From assembly GCA_049840815.1 (NCBI GenBank), contig JASGJI010000006.1:1-64000 (forward strand): a DNA stretch of 64,000 nt. Direction: 5' to 3'. The position numbers were made by a program, and so were the translations under genes. Under the pieces are notes generated by a model. The model did not search any database. It was not told the DNA's origin and worked only from the letters and a program-made list of their open reading frames with translations. Origin of the DNA: JASGDN01 sp049840815 (lineage in GTDB: Bacteria > Chloroflexota > Chloroflexia > Thermomicrobiales > UBA6265). Positions 19,246 through 29,065 of this stretch are shown here, in pieces. How positions within the stretch are numbered: the stretch's first letter is position 1; each line of letters starts with the position of its first letter.

Positions 19246-20901
19246 ATGCCCATGCTTACTGCCAGTCACCTGAGCCACCGCTTTGGCGGCGACACGATCC
19301 TCCACGACGTTTCCTTCACTATCAACCCACACGACCGCGTTGGCCTCGTCGGCCCGAACGGCGCCGGAAAATCGACCCTGCTGCGCCTCCTGACGGGCGT
19401 CGACGCGCCCGATGCCGGCAGCATCGTGGTCTCGCCCGGAGCGTCCATCGGCTACCTGAAGCAGGGGTTCGCCGACCTCCCCGACGGGACGGTGGCGGAC
19501 CTCCTCGATGCCCCGACGCGCGGGTTGGTGGGGGCGTATCAGGCGCTCGAAGCGGCCACCGCGCGGCTCGGTGATGCCGACGATGCCGATGCCGCAGACG
19601 ACTACGACTGTGCGATGGCCGCCTTCGACGCCGTTGGAGGCTACGACGCGCTGGCCGAACTCGAAGTGCATCTCGATCGCTTCGGACTTGGCGAGGTCGG
19701 GTTCGAGCGCGCGCTCGACACGCTCTCCGGCGGTCAGAAGACGCGGGCGGGTCTTGCCGGTCTCCTTGCGTCCTCACCGGACCTCCTGATCCTCGACGAA
19801 CCGACCAATCACCTCGACATCGACGCGCTCGACTGGTTGGAGGACCATCTGCGGCGCACGGAGAGCGCGATCCTGATCGTGTCCCACGACCGGGGATTCC
19901 TCGATCGTGTCGTCAACCGCATCCTCGAACTCGACGGCGAGACGCACACCCTCACCGCGTGGGTCGGCACCTACAGCGACTACGCGCAGCAGAAAGCCCA
20001 CGCCGAGCAGGAGCAGGCCGAGGCGTGGTATCGCCAGCAGAAGGAGGTTCGCAAGATCAAGGAGGACATCCGGCGGATGGAGCACCACGCGCGGACTATC
20101 GAGGCGAACACCATCGACTTCGCGATCCGCAAGAAGGCCGCGAAGATCGCCCGACCCGCCGTGGTGCGCAAGGCCAAGCTGGAACGCATGCTGGACTCGG
20201 AGGATGCCATCGAGAAGCCCTCCCAAAGTTGGGGACTGGCCGTCGATTTCGGGAGTGAAGGTGCGGCAGGGGGTGCCCGTCATGTCGTCCAGATCGACCG
20301 TGTCAGTGTCGCACTTGGAGGGCGGGAGGTTCTGCGCGACATCTCCCTGGACGTGCTGCACGGCGACCGGATCGCCCTGATCGGGCCGAATGGCAGCGGG
20401 AAATCGACGCTCCTGAAGGTGATCGCAGGCGATCTGATGCCCGATCGTGGCAGCGCCAGACTCGGGTCCGGCGTGAAGGTCGGCTACTTCGCGCAGGAGC
20501 AGGACACGCTCGACCTGAGCCTGACGGTGCTGGACGGTGTGCGGCGGGAGGCGGCGATGTCGGAGAGTGATACCCGGACGTTCCTGCATCGCTTCCTCTT
20601 CGGCGGCGACACCGTGCACCGGCAGATCGGCGCGCTTTCGTATGGTGAGCGGGCGCGATTGATGCTGGCGATGCTGGTGTTGCGAGGGACGAGCCTGCTT
20701 CTGCTGGACGAACCACTGAACCATCTCGATATCGAATCCCGCGAGCGCTTCGAGCAGGCGCTGACGCAATTTGAGGGCACACAGGTGATCGTGCTGCACG
20801 ATCGCTACGCCGTCGAACGGCTGGCGACGCGGGTGATCGAGGTGCGGGATGGCGTCGTTATCGAGCGCGATCCCGCCACGCTGGAGGTCTCCCATGCCTG
20901 A
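19246..20901 (+). CDS. ABC-F family ATPase
   Basis: A 551-residue soluble protein with two ABC cassettes and no membrane helices. Cassette 1: Walker A GPNGAGKSTL, signature LSGGQKTRAG, Walker B LLILDEPTNHLDIDALDWL. A basic coiled linker follows (about 240-320; KEVRKIKEDIRRMEHHART). Cassette 2: GPNGSGKSTLL, LSYGERARLML, LLLLDEPLNHLDIESRERF. ABC-F proteins bind the ribosomal E site and relieve stalls or regulate translation. The charged linker fits. Two close ATGs (19246, 19252) are possible starts. The next gene overlaps its end, suggesting an operon. Which ABC-F subclass it is cannot be told by eye. Confidence 0.88.
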   Translation: MPMLTASHLSHRFGGDTILHDVSFTINPHDRVGLVGPNGAGKSTLLRLLTGVDAPDAGSIVVSPGASIGYLKQGFADLPDGTVADLLDAPTRGLVGAYQALEAATARLGDADDADAADDYDCAMAAFDAVGGYDALAELEVHLDRFGLGEVGFERALDTLSGGQKTRAGLAGLLASSPDLLILDEPTNHLDIDALDWLEDHLRRTESAILIVSHDRGFLDRVVNRILELDGETHTLTAWVGTYSDYAQQKAHAEQEQAEAWYRQQKEVRKIKEDIRRMEHHARTIEANTIDFAIRKKAAKIARPAVVRKAKLERMLDSEDAIEKPSQSWGLAVDFGSEGAAGGARHVVQIDRVSVALGGREVLRDISLDVLHGDRIALIGPNGSGKSTLLKVIAGDLMPDRGSARLGSGVKVGYFAQEQDTLDLSLTVLDGVRREAAMSESDTRTFLHRFLFGGDTVHRQIGALSYGERARLMLAMLVLRGTSLLLLDEPLNHLDIESRERFEQALTQFEGTQVIVLHDRYAVERLATRVIEVRDGVVIERDPATLEVSHA

Positions 20902-21673
20902 GCGACCCGTTCCTGCCGATCTGCTTCCCGGTGACGAAGTCTTCGCGGATGGCAACATGGCGGCGATCGTCCTCCGTGGCGACGAGGTTCGGCGGGGACG
21001 CTCGCCGTGGGCTGACGCGAGCCGCGCGGTGCTACAGCACCTTGAGACGGTCGGCTTTCCGTTCTCGCCACGCTACCTCGGTGCGGATGGCGTGGTCGAC
21101 CGCTACACATTCGTGCCGGGCGAGACGTCCCCAGCCGATCTCGTCGGATACGAGGACGACCGGATCGTGAGCGAGGTGGGAACGATGATCCGCGCCTATC
21201 ACGACGCGATGGCGAGCTTCGTGCCGGAGCCGGATGTAGAGTGGCCGCTGATGCCGGGCATGCCGCCCAGCGATGGCACGATCTGCCACAACGACATCGC
21301 GCCGTGGAACGTCGTCTTTCATGACGGAGCGCTCTCCGGGTTGATCGATTGGGATCTCGTCGCACCGGCGACGCGAACATGGGACCTCGCCTATGCGGCG
21401 TGGCGATTCGCTCCGCTCTACCCGACGTTCGGCCCCGCGAGCGAGCGTGTGCGCCGCGTGCGGCTTCTGCTGGACGCCTACGGTCTGCCGGAAATCGAGC
21501 ATGCCGACTTCCCACTGGTGATCCTGGCACGGATGCGGAGCGCGTACGGAACGGTCGAGCAATGGGGTGCGGCTGGCGTTCCCGGTTTCGATCGACTCTA
21601 CCGCGAGCGCCTCCACGTCGATGCCCTGGATCATATCGTGTGGATGGAGACCGAGTTTCTTCCGGTGTGGTAA
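20894..21673 (+). CDS. APH-fold phosphotransferase
   Basis: A 259-residue protein of the aminoglycoside-phosphotransferase/choline-kinase-like fold. The catalytic loop CHNDIAPWNVVF (His-x-Asp, Asn) and the metal-binding LIDWDLVAPATRTWDLA are present. An N-lobe with a P-loop-like AAIVLRGDEVRR precedes. It should transfer phosphate from ATP to a small hydroxyl substrate. It overlaps the ABC-F stop by eight bases, so the two are translationally coupled. Pairing of an ABC-F and a kinase recalls resistance cassettes, but neither is shown to confer resistance. Confidence 0.75.
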   Translation: MPERPVPADLLPGDEVFADGNMAAIVLRGDEVRRGRSPWADASRAVLQHLETVGFPFSPRYLGADGVVDRYTFVPGETSPADLVGYEDDRIVSEVGTMIRAYHDAMASFVPEPDVEWPLMPGMPPSDGTICHNDIAPWNVVFHDGALSGLIDWDLVAPATRTWDLAYAAWRFAPLYPTFGPASERVRRVRLLLDAYGLPEIEHADFPLVILARMRSAYGTVEQWGAAGVPGFDRLYRERLHVDALDHIVWMETEFLPVW

Positions 21674-21695
21674 GGGGCATGCCGTTCCGATCCGA

Positions 21696-21712
21696 GCAAC
21701 ATATCCCTTTGA
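21696..21712 (+). repeat. 17-bp repeat, left copy of an inverted pair
   Basis: GCAACATATCCCTTTGA occurs here and in exact reverse complement at 23087-23103. The pair flanks the enolase-superfamily gene and its terminator. Confidence 0.85.
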
Positions 21713-21731
21713 AGATCATTTCATAAACCCC

Positions 21732-21760
21732 TTGCCCAATCCCAGGCCCAATGCTACAAG
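21732..21760 (+). promoter_or_regulatory. probable sigma-70 promoter of the first dehydratase gene
   Basis: TTGCCC at 21732, a 17-base spacer, and TACAAG at 21755, 75 bases before the ATG at 21835. Confidence 0.5.
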
Positions 21761-21834
21761 TGCGCCGCATCCACAACGTGCGCTCCCGTCCGGGTGGACA
21801 TTCCGGAGCGCGATGACCCACCAAGGAGCGGCGC

Positions 21835-23001
21835 GTGAAGATCACGGCGATCAAGGGGTACCCGGTCTTCGTCGGGACTCGCAACCAGTTCATCGTCATC
21901 ATCGAGACCGATGAAGGTATCACCGGCCTCGGTGAAGGTGGCATCTCCGGGCGCGAGCTGGCGATGCAGGGCATGCTCACCCACTACGCCGACCTCATCG
22001 TGGGTCTCGATCCGCGCCGGATCGAGCACATCTGGCAGCTGCTCTATCGCGGTGCCTACTTCGAAGGCGGCAAGATCGCCGGCGCTGTCATCTCCGCCAT
22101 CGACATCGCGCTCTGGGACATCCTCGGACAGTCACTCGGGGTGCCGGTCTGGCAGTTGCTCGGGGGTGCGGTCCGCGATCGCGTCCCCTGCTTCGCGACG
22201 CCGGGTTCGCTGAGCGATCCGGACATCCTGGCCAAAGCGACGGCCAAGGTCGAAGAGGGCTGGAACGTCCTCCGTTTCGGGATCGGCATGAATCGCGAGG
22301 GCTGGACCGGCGCCGATGGCTCCGTCTACGAGCCGCTTGAGTCCATCACCAGTTCCGTGGATGGCCTGACAATGCTCCGGAAGGAACTCGGCCCGGACAT
22401 CGCCCTCTCCATCGACTTCCACCATCGCCTGAGCGCGGCGGAGTCGGCGGTCTTCTGCCGCCGTGTGGAGCCGCTTCACCTCTACTTCGTGGAGGAACCG
22501 ATGCGCTGCGAGGACCCGAATGCCTACGCCCAGTTGCGCGGCATGACAGGCGTCCCGTTCGCGATTGGCGAGGAGTTCTCCAGCAAGTGGCAATTCGCGC
22601 CGTACATCGAGCGTGGCCTGCTCAATTTCGCGCGCATCGACCTCTGCAATGTCGGCGGCTTCACGGAATCGCGGAAGGTCGCGAACTGGTGCGAGACGCA
22701 CTACATCGACGTGATGCCGCACAACCCGCTCGGACCGATCTCGACCGCCGCCTGCGTACATCTCGCCTCGGCGATCACGAACTTCGCATACCTGGAATAC
22801 ATCCCCGGCCACTACACGGATGCCCCGCGCGACCTCTTCCCGGAGATCCTGCCGATGGAGGGCACCACCTTCCCATTGCCGACGAAGCCGGGCCTCGGTG
22901 TCACGTTCGATGAGGCCGTCGCCCAGACAGAAGCCTTCGCCTACCGCCCCTGGATCGCCCCCCGCTTCCATCGTGAGGATGGCAGCTACACGAACTGGTG
23001 A
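21835..23001 (+). CDS. enolase-superfamily sugar-acid dehydratase (galactonate dehydratase-like)
   Basis: A 388-residue mandelate racemase/muconate lactonising enzyme family member. The capping domain (1-115) starts MKITAIKGYPVFVG. The barrel has metal ligands Asp in LSIDFHHRLS, Glu in YFVEEPMRCED and Glu in FAIGEEFSS, and the catalytic His in VMPHNPLGPIS. This arrangement matches D-galactonate/related aldonate dehydratases, which remove water from sugar acids to give 2-keto-3-deoxy acids. A second superfamily member and an RraA-like protein lie just downstream on the opposite strand. The start follows AAGGAGCGGCGC. The exact substrate is not determinable. Confidence 0.85.
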   Translation: MKITAIKGYPVFVGTRNQFIVIIETDEGITGLGEGGISGRELAMQGMLTHYADLIVGLDPRRIEHIWQLLYRGAYFEGGKIAGAVISAIDIALWDILGQSLGVPVWQLLGGAVRDRVPCFATPGSLSDPDILAKATAKVEEGWNVLRFGIGMNREGWTGADGSVYEPLESITSSVDGLTMLRKELGPDIALSIDFHHRLSAAESAVFCRRVEPLHLYFVEEPMRCEDPNAYAQLRGMTGVPFAIGEEFSSKWQFAPYIERGLLNFARIDLCNVGGFTESRKVANWCETHYIDVMPHNPLGPISTAACVHLASAITNFAYLEYIPGHYTDAPRDLFPEILPMEGTTFPLPTKPGLGVTFDEAVAQTEAFAYRPWIAPRFHREDGSYTNW

Positions 23002-23027
23002 GAGATAAGGAACGCAGTCCGTTCTCA

Positions 23028-23075
23028 ACCAGGAGGAAGCCCGCTCACAGGGTCGTGAGCGGGCTTCCTCCTGGT
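23028..23075 (+). terminator. 21-bp perfect hairpin
   Basis: Arms 23028-23048 and 23055-23075 are exact complements with a six-base loop, 26 bases after the dehydratase stop. Confidence 0.8.
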
Positions 23076-23086
23076 CCATTGGTGAA

Positions 23087-23103
23087 TCAAAGGGATATGT
23101 TGC
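23087..23103 (-). repeat. 17-bp repeat, right copy of an inverted pair
   Basis: TCAAAGGGATATGTTGC is the exact reverse complement of 21696-21712. Confidence 0.85.
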
Positions 23104-23149
23104 GTGACACTCGAGGACACGACAGCAAACAGACGCAACGGCATGAATG

Positions 23150-23191
23150 GCCTCTCCCCCGGTTCGCATTTCGCGAGGGGGGGAGAGGCCG
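23150..23191 (-). terminator. 12-bp hairpin between convergent dehydratase genes
   Basis: GGCCTCTCCCCC (23150-23161) pairs with GGGGGAGAGGCC (23180-23191). It lies past the - strand gene stop at 23246 and may end that operon. Confidence 0.55.
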
Positions 23192-23245
23192 ACTCTCTCT
23201 TTCGTCCTTGCTCTCTTTCCCTTTTTCTCCCGGTTCGTTATTTTG

Positions 23246-24559
23246 TTACGGTCGGATGATCGAGCCGTTCGCTGTGCGCACTTCCGGCCATGCTCCGTTG
23301 ATCGGATGATCCGGGAAGGGGTACTTCGCGGCGAGCTCCTCGTTCACGTCGATGCCGAGACCGGGTTTCTCGTTGCTCCACATCGCGCCGTCGTGGATCT
23401 CCGGGCAGCCGGGGAAGACCTCCTGCGTCCGCTCCTGAAAGATATGCGCCTCCTGGATGCCGAAGTTCGGCACTGCGAGGTCCAGCGCCAGGTTCGCGGC
23501 GTGCCCGACCGGCGAGACATCGCCCGGCCCATGCCACGCTGTCCGCACGCCGAAGTACTCGCTCAACGCCGCCAGTTTCCGCGCTGGGGTGATGCCACCG
23601 ATGTCCGAGATGTGGACGCGGATGAAGTCGATCAATCGGTCCGCGATCAGCGGCACGTATTCGGCCTGGTTGACGTAGAGCTCCCCCATCGCGATCGGGA
23701 TCGCCGAATGCTGCCGGAGGAGCGGGAAGTAGCCGTTGTCCTCCGGCGCGAACGGATCCTCCAGGAAGAAGAGGTGGAACTGTTCGAGGTCCTTCGCCAG
23801 CTGGATTGCCTGAATCGGCGCGATCCGCTCGTGGATATCGTGCAGGAGCTCGATCTCGTCACCAATCGTGCTGCGCAGGTGATCGAAGAGCTTCGGCACC
23901 ACCCGGCAGTATGCCGAGGGATTCCAGCGCTCCTCGGCGGCCTCCTCCAGGCGTCCGGTGTACCGCCGCCCGGCGTCCTTCGCGCGCTTCGAAGAGACGC
24001 CGTAGGTGGCACCGCCCGGCACTCCCACCTGTGCCCGGATGTGCGTGAACCCCTCCGCCATCAGCGCGCGGACGTTCTCCTCGACTTCCTCGATGGTCGC
24101 GCCCGATGCATGCGAATAGAGCGTGGCCGCGTCGCGGTTCTTGCCACCAAGCAGCTGATAGACCGGCAGGTTCGCGATCTTGCCCTTGATGTCCCACAAG
24201 GCCATGTCCACCCCGGACATCGCATTGTTCAGGACGGGGCCACTTCTCCAGTACGAGCTGAGGAAGGACGCCTGCCAGATGTCTTCGATGTTGTGAACGT
24301 CGCGTCCGATCAGGAACGGGCGCAGATACTCCTCGACCGCCGTCTGCACCGCCAGCGGGCGCTGCGTGAAGGTCGCGCACCCGACCCCATAGAGTCCCGG
24401 CTCCGTCGTCTCGATCTTGACGACCACCAGCCGGATGCCATCCGGCGCGGTCAGGATCACCTTCACGTCCCGGATGCGAATCACCCCGGACTCGCCCTCG
24501 TACGCATCCCAGACATCCGGGATCACCGGAACGGGGGCCAACTCCTCGCGTTCAGTCAT
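23246..24559 (-). CDS. mannonate dehydratase-like enolase-superfamily protein (ManD/RspA type)
   Basis: A 437-residue member of the ManD/RspA branch. It shows LYGVGCATFTQRPLAV in the capping domain, the ALWDIKGKIANLPVYQLLGG hinge, metal-site Asp in LLHDIHERI, Glu in FFLEDPFAPED and Glu in AMGELYVNQ, and the hallmark TAWHGPGDVSPVGHAANL. ManD enzymes dehydrate D-mannonate or D-gluconate; many homologues have weak or unknown activity. The ATG is preceded by CAGGAGCAGG. It follows the RraA-like gene by 38 bases, forming an operon that converges on the other dehydratase. Confidence 0.85.
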   Translation of the reverse strand: MTEREELAPVPVIPDVWDAYEGESGVIRIRDVKVILTAPDGIRLVVVKIETTEPGLYGVGCATFTQRPLAVQTAVEEYLRPFLIGRDVHNIEDIWQASFLSSYWRSGPVLNNAMSGVDMALWDIKGKIANLPVYQLLGGKNRDAATLYSHASGATIEEVEENVRALMAEGFTHIRAQVGVPGGATYGVSSKRAKDAGRRYTGRLEEAAEERWNPSAYCRVVPKLFDHLRSTIGDEIELLHDIHERIAPIQAIQLAKDLEQFHLFFLEDPFAPEDNGYFPLLRQHSAIPIAMGELYVNQAEYVPLIADRLIDFIRVHISDIGGITPARKLAALSEYFGVRTAWHGPGDVSPVGHAANLALDLAVPNFGIQEAHIFQERTQEVFPGCPEIHDGAMWSNEKPGLGIDVNEELAAKYPFPDHPINGAWPEVRTANGSIIRP

Positions 24560-24597
24560 CGCCTGCTCCTGTCATGTCGGCAGCGGGGCATCATGCT

Positions 24598-25410
24598 CTA
24601 GACCTGGGTCTTGGCCCATGCCTGGAAGTCGGCCTCGATCTCGTCTGCCCAGTCGTTGCGGTCGATATCACCGGAGGTGTAGGTGCCCTCCGCCAGGCGC
24701 ATCTTGCCGAAGATGTCGCGGAAGCGCGTGTTCTCCGACTTCTCGACCACTTCCTGCACGAACTGCGGCGGGATGAAGGTCACACCCTCCCGCGTGCCCA
24801 GCACCGCATCGCCCGGCATCACGGTCGCATTGCCGATGCGGACAGGGATGTTCACCCCGACCAACGTGACGTCGTAGATGGCGCTCGGATGGACACCGCG
24901 GCAATAGACCGGAAAATCCGTCAACTCGTCGACACGCTCGTAGTCGCGGATACCACCGTCGATCACCATGCCAGTGCCAGTTCGCGCGCGGGCGGCGGTC
25001 CCGAGGTTGTCACCGATGAAGGTGCCATCCTCCACCTTGCCGAAGAGATCGACCACCAGCACATCGCCAGGGCGCAGCGTGTCGATCACCCAGGTGTTCT
25101 GGCCACCATCGCGCCCTTCCTTCGCCCCGATCCCCTGCACGACATCATTCAGGTCCGGGCGAATCGGGACGAACTGGCAGGTGACTGCGCGTCCCACCAG
25201 CACCACATCGTCGTGCAGATGCTTCCATCCGCCCTCGAAGACGTAGTGGTAATCGTGACCGCGCTCCAGGGTGCCCCACGCTTCGTCGTTGGTGACGAGC
25301 TTGAGCCGCTTCAGCAGATCGTCCGGCACATTCGGGCGCCCATCGTCGAGGCGATCGAACGGATTCTGCGGCGTGAGCGCGGCAATGCGCTCCGGGTCGT
25401 TGAAAATCAT
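24598..25410 (-). CDS. RraA-like family protein (HMG/CHA aldolase fold)
   Basis: A 270-residue protein of the RraA/dimethylmenaquinone methyltransferase-like family. Visible are VVLVGRAVTCQFVPIR, DVLVVDLFGKVEDGTFIGDN (the conserved G-D-x(n)-G loop), GMVIDGGIRDYE (Arg-Asp of the metal/substrate site) and MPGDAVLGTREGVTFIPP. Class II pyruvate aldolases of this fold cleave hydroxy-methylglutarate-like acids; RraA itself inhibits RNase E. Its place upstream of a ManD-like dehydratase favours a catabolic aldolase or related lyase. GGGAGGA precedes the start. It is longer at both ends than classical RraA (about 160 residues). Confidence 0.75.
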   Translation of the reverse strand: MIFNDPERIAALTPQNPFDRLDDGRPNVPDDLLKRLKLVTNDEAWGTLERGHDYHYVFEGGWKHLHDDVVLVGRAVTCQFVPIRPDLNDVVQGIGAKEGRDGGQNTWVIDTLRPGDVLVVDLFGKVEDGTFIGDNLGTAARARTGTGMVIDGGIRDYERVDELTDFPVYCRGVHPSAIYDVTLVGVNIPVRIGNATVMPGDAVLGTREGVTFIPPQFVQEVVEKSENTRFRDIFGKMRLAEGTYTSGDIDRNDWADEIEADFQAWAKTQV

Positions 25411-25603
25411 CGTGGATCGTCCTCCCCATGGTTGGCGAATGGTTTACATGTGGAGCGCAACCATGCAGAATGCCCGCGCTCCAGCGTTCGTCAGGACTGT
25501 GTGGGGTCACTATACGGAGCTTCACCATGAGCGCAAGAGGAGCACAACCAGCCATGCCCAAATCCGTCGCCGATTGCCCGGACCTCTCCGGAATACACCG
25601 AGG

Positions 25604-26470
25604 ATGACCGGACTCGCACTCGCGCTGGTCCTCGTCTCGGCGGCGATCCATGCGACCTGGAACTATCTGACCAAGCGGATCAACGGCGGCGTTCCGGCGG
25701 TCTGGCTCTTCACGGTCGTCAGCGCGACGGTTTACGCGCCGGTCGCGATTGTCGTCGCGCTGGTCATCCGACCGCACATCGGACCGGTCGAACTCCTCTT
25801 CATGCTGGGGTCGGGGGTCCTTCAGCTCGTCTACTTCGTGACACTTGCCAAGGGGTATGAGAAGGCAGATCTCTCGATCGTCTATCCGGTCGCGCGGGGC
25901 ACCGGCCCCCTGCTCGCGACGGTCCTCGCCATCGTTCTGCTGGGGGAGCATCCGACGCGGACGACGATCGCCGGTTCGATGTTGATCTGCGGCGGCGTCT
26001 TCATCCTGGCCAGTGGCGGTCGGCTGACGGGCGGTCGCGACCGCTCCCTGCTGCTGGGCGTGGGATACGGCGTCGCGACTGGCGCGATCATCGGGTGCTA
26101 CACCGTCTGGGATGGACACGCCGTGGGCGCGCTGGCGATTCCGGCGGTGATGCAGAGCTGGTCGGCGGAGGCGCTACGGGCGGTGTATCTCACGCCATAT
26201 GCCCGCCGTCATCGCGTGCGCGTTCGTGCGATCTGGGCGCAATCCCGCACTCAGGTGATCCTCGTGGGAATCATGAGTGCGGGATCGTACATGCTGGTGC
26301 TCACCGCAATGTCCTTCTCGCCGGTGAGTTCCATCGCCCCGGCGCGGGAGGTGAGCATCCTCTTCGGAACCCTGCTCGGCTTCTGGCTGCTGAAGGAACC
26401 GATGACGGGCAGCCGCATCCTCGGAGCCCTGGTGATCGTCGCCGGGGTGGTCTGCGTCGTACTTGGCTGA
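25604..26470 (+). CDS. EamA/DMT family transporter
   Basis: A 288-residue integral membrane protein with about ten helices and two EamA halves. It starts LALALVLVSAAIHATWNYLT; the first half ends in PVARGTGPLLATVLAIVLLG and the second in REVSILFGTLLGFWLLKEP, both typical family motifs. Such proteins export or import small metabolites. It is divergent from the sugar-acid operon, so export of a related metabolite is possible but not shown. ATG 25604 is chosen because the first helix begins just after it; a longer upstream frame is not membrane-like. Confidence 0.8.
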   Translation: MTGLALALVLVSAAIHATWNYLTKRINGGVPAVWLFTVVSATVYAPVAIVVALVIRPHIGPVELLFMLGSGVLQLVYFVTLAKGYEKADLSIVYPVARGTGPLLATVLAIVLLGEHPTRTTIAGSMLICGGVFILASGGRLTGGRDRSLLLGVGYGVATGAIIGCYTVWDGHAVGALAIPAVMQSWSAEALRAVYLTPYARRHRVRVRAIWAQSRTQVILVGIMSAGSYMLVLTAMSFSPVSSIAPAREVSILFGTLLGFWLLKEPMTGSRILGALVIVAGVVCVVLG

Positions 26471-26614
26471 GGGGGCCGTCGTGGGTCGGCTCTCTCGAGT
26501 CCGCACACGCCGGAAGCCCGACATGGTTCCCGAGGGTCCTGGAGGGGTAATCCATGTGATCGTCCATCCAGGCAATGTCACCTCACGGAGGACTCCCCTG
26601 CCGATCCGGACCCG

Positions 26615-28861
<2,247 letters not shown>

Positions 28862-29065
28862 CACGCGCCCCTTCGTCCATCTCGTCGTCCGGGCCTTGTC
28901 GACCCCATCCGAATCATGATGCAAGTATCGCCGATCACGCATGCCAACAGGAGGAGCTTTACGAGGAATTAGCATCCGCATCCGGGAAATACCGAAAAGA
29001 CACAGACCAGCCGCCGGAACATGTCCAGCGGCTGGTCTGCAATCGATCGACGATCCTCGCGAAGC

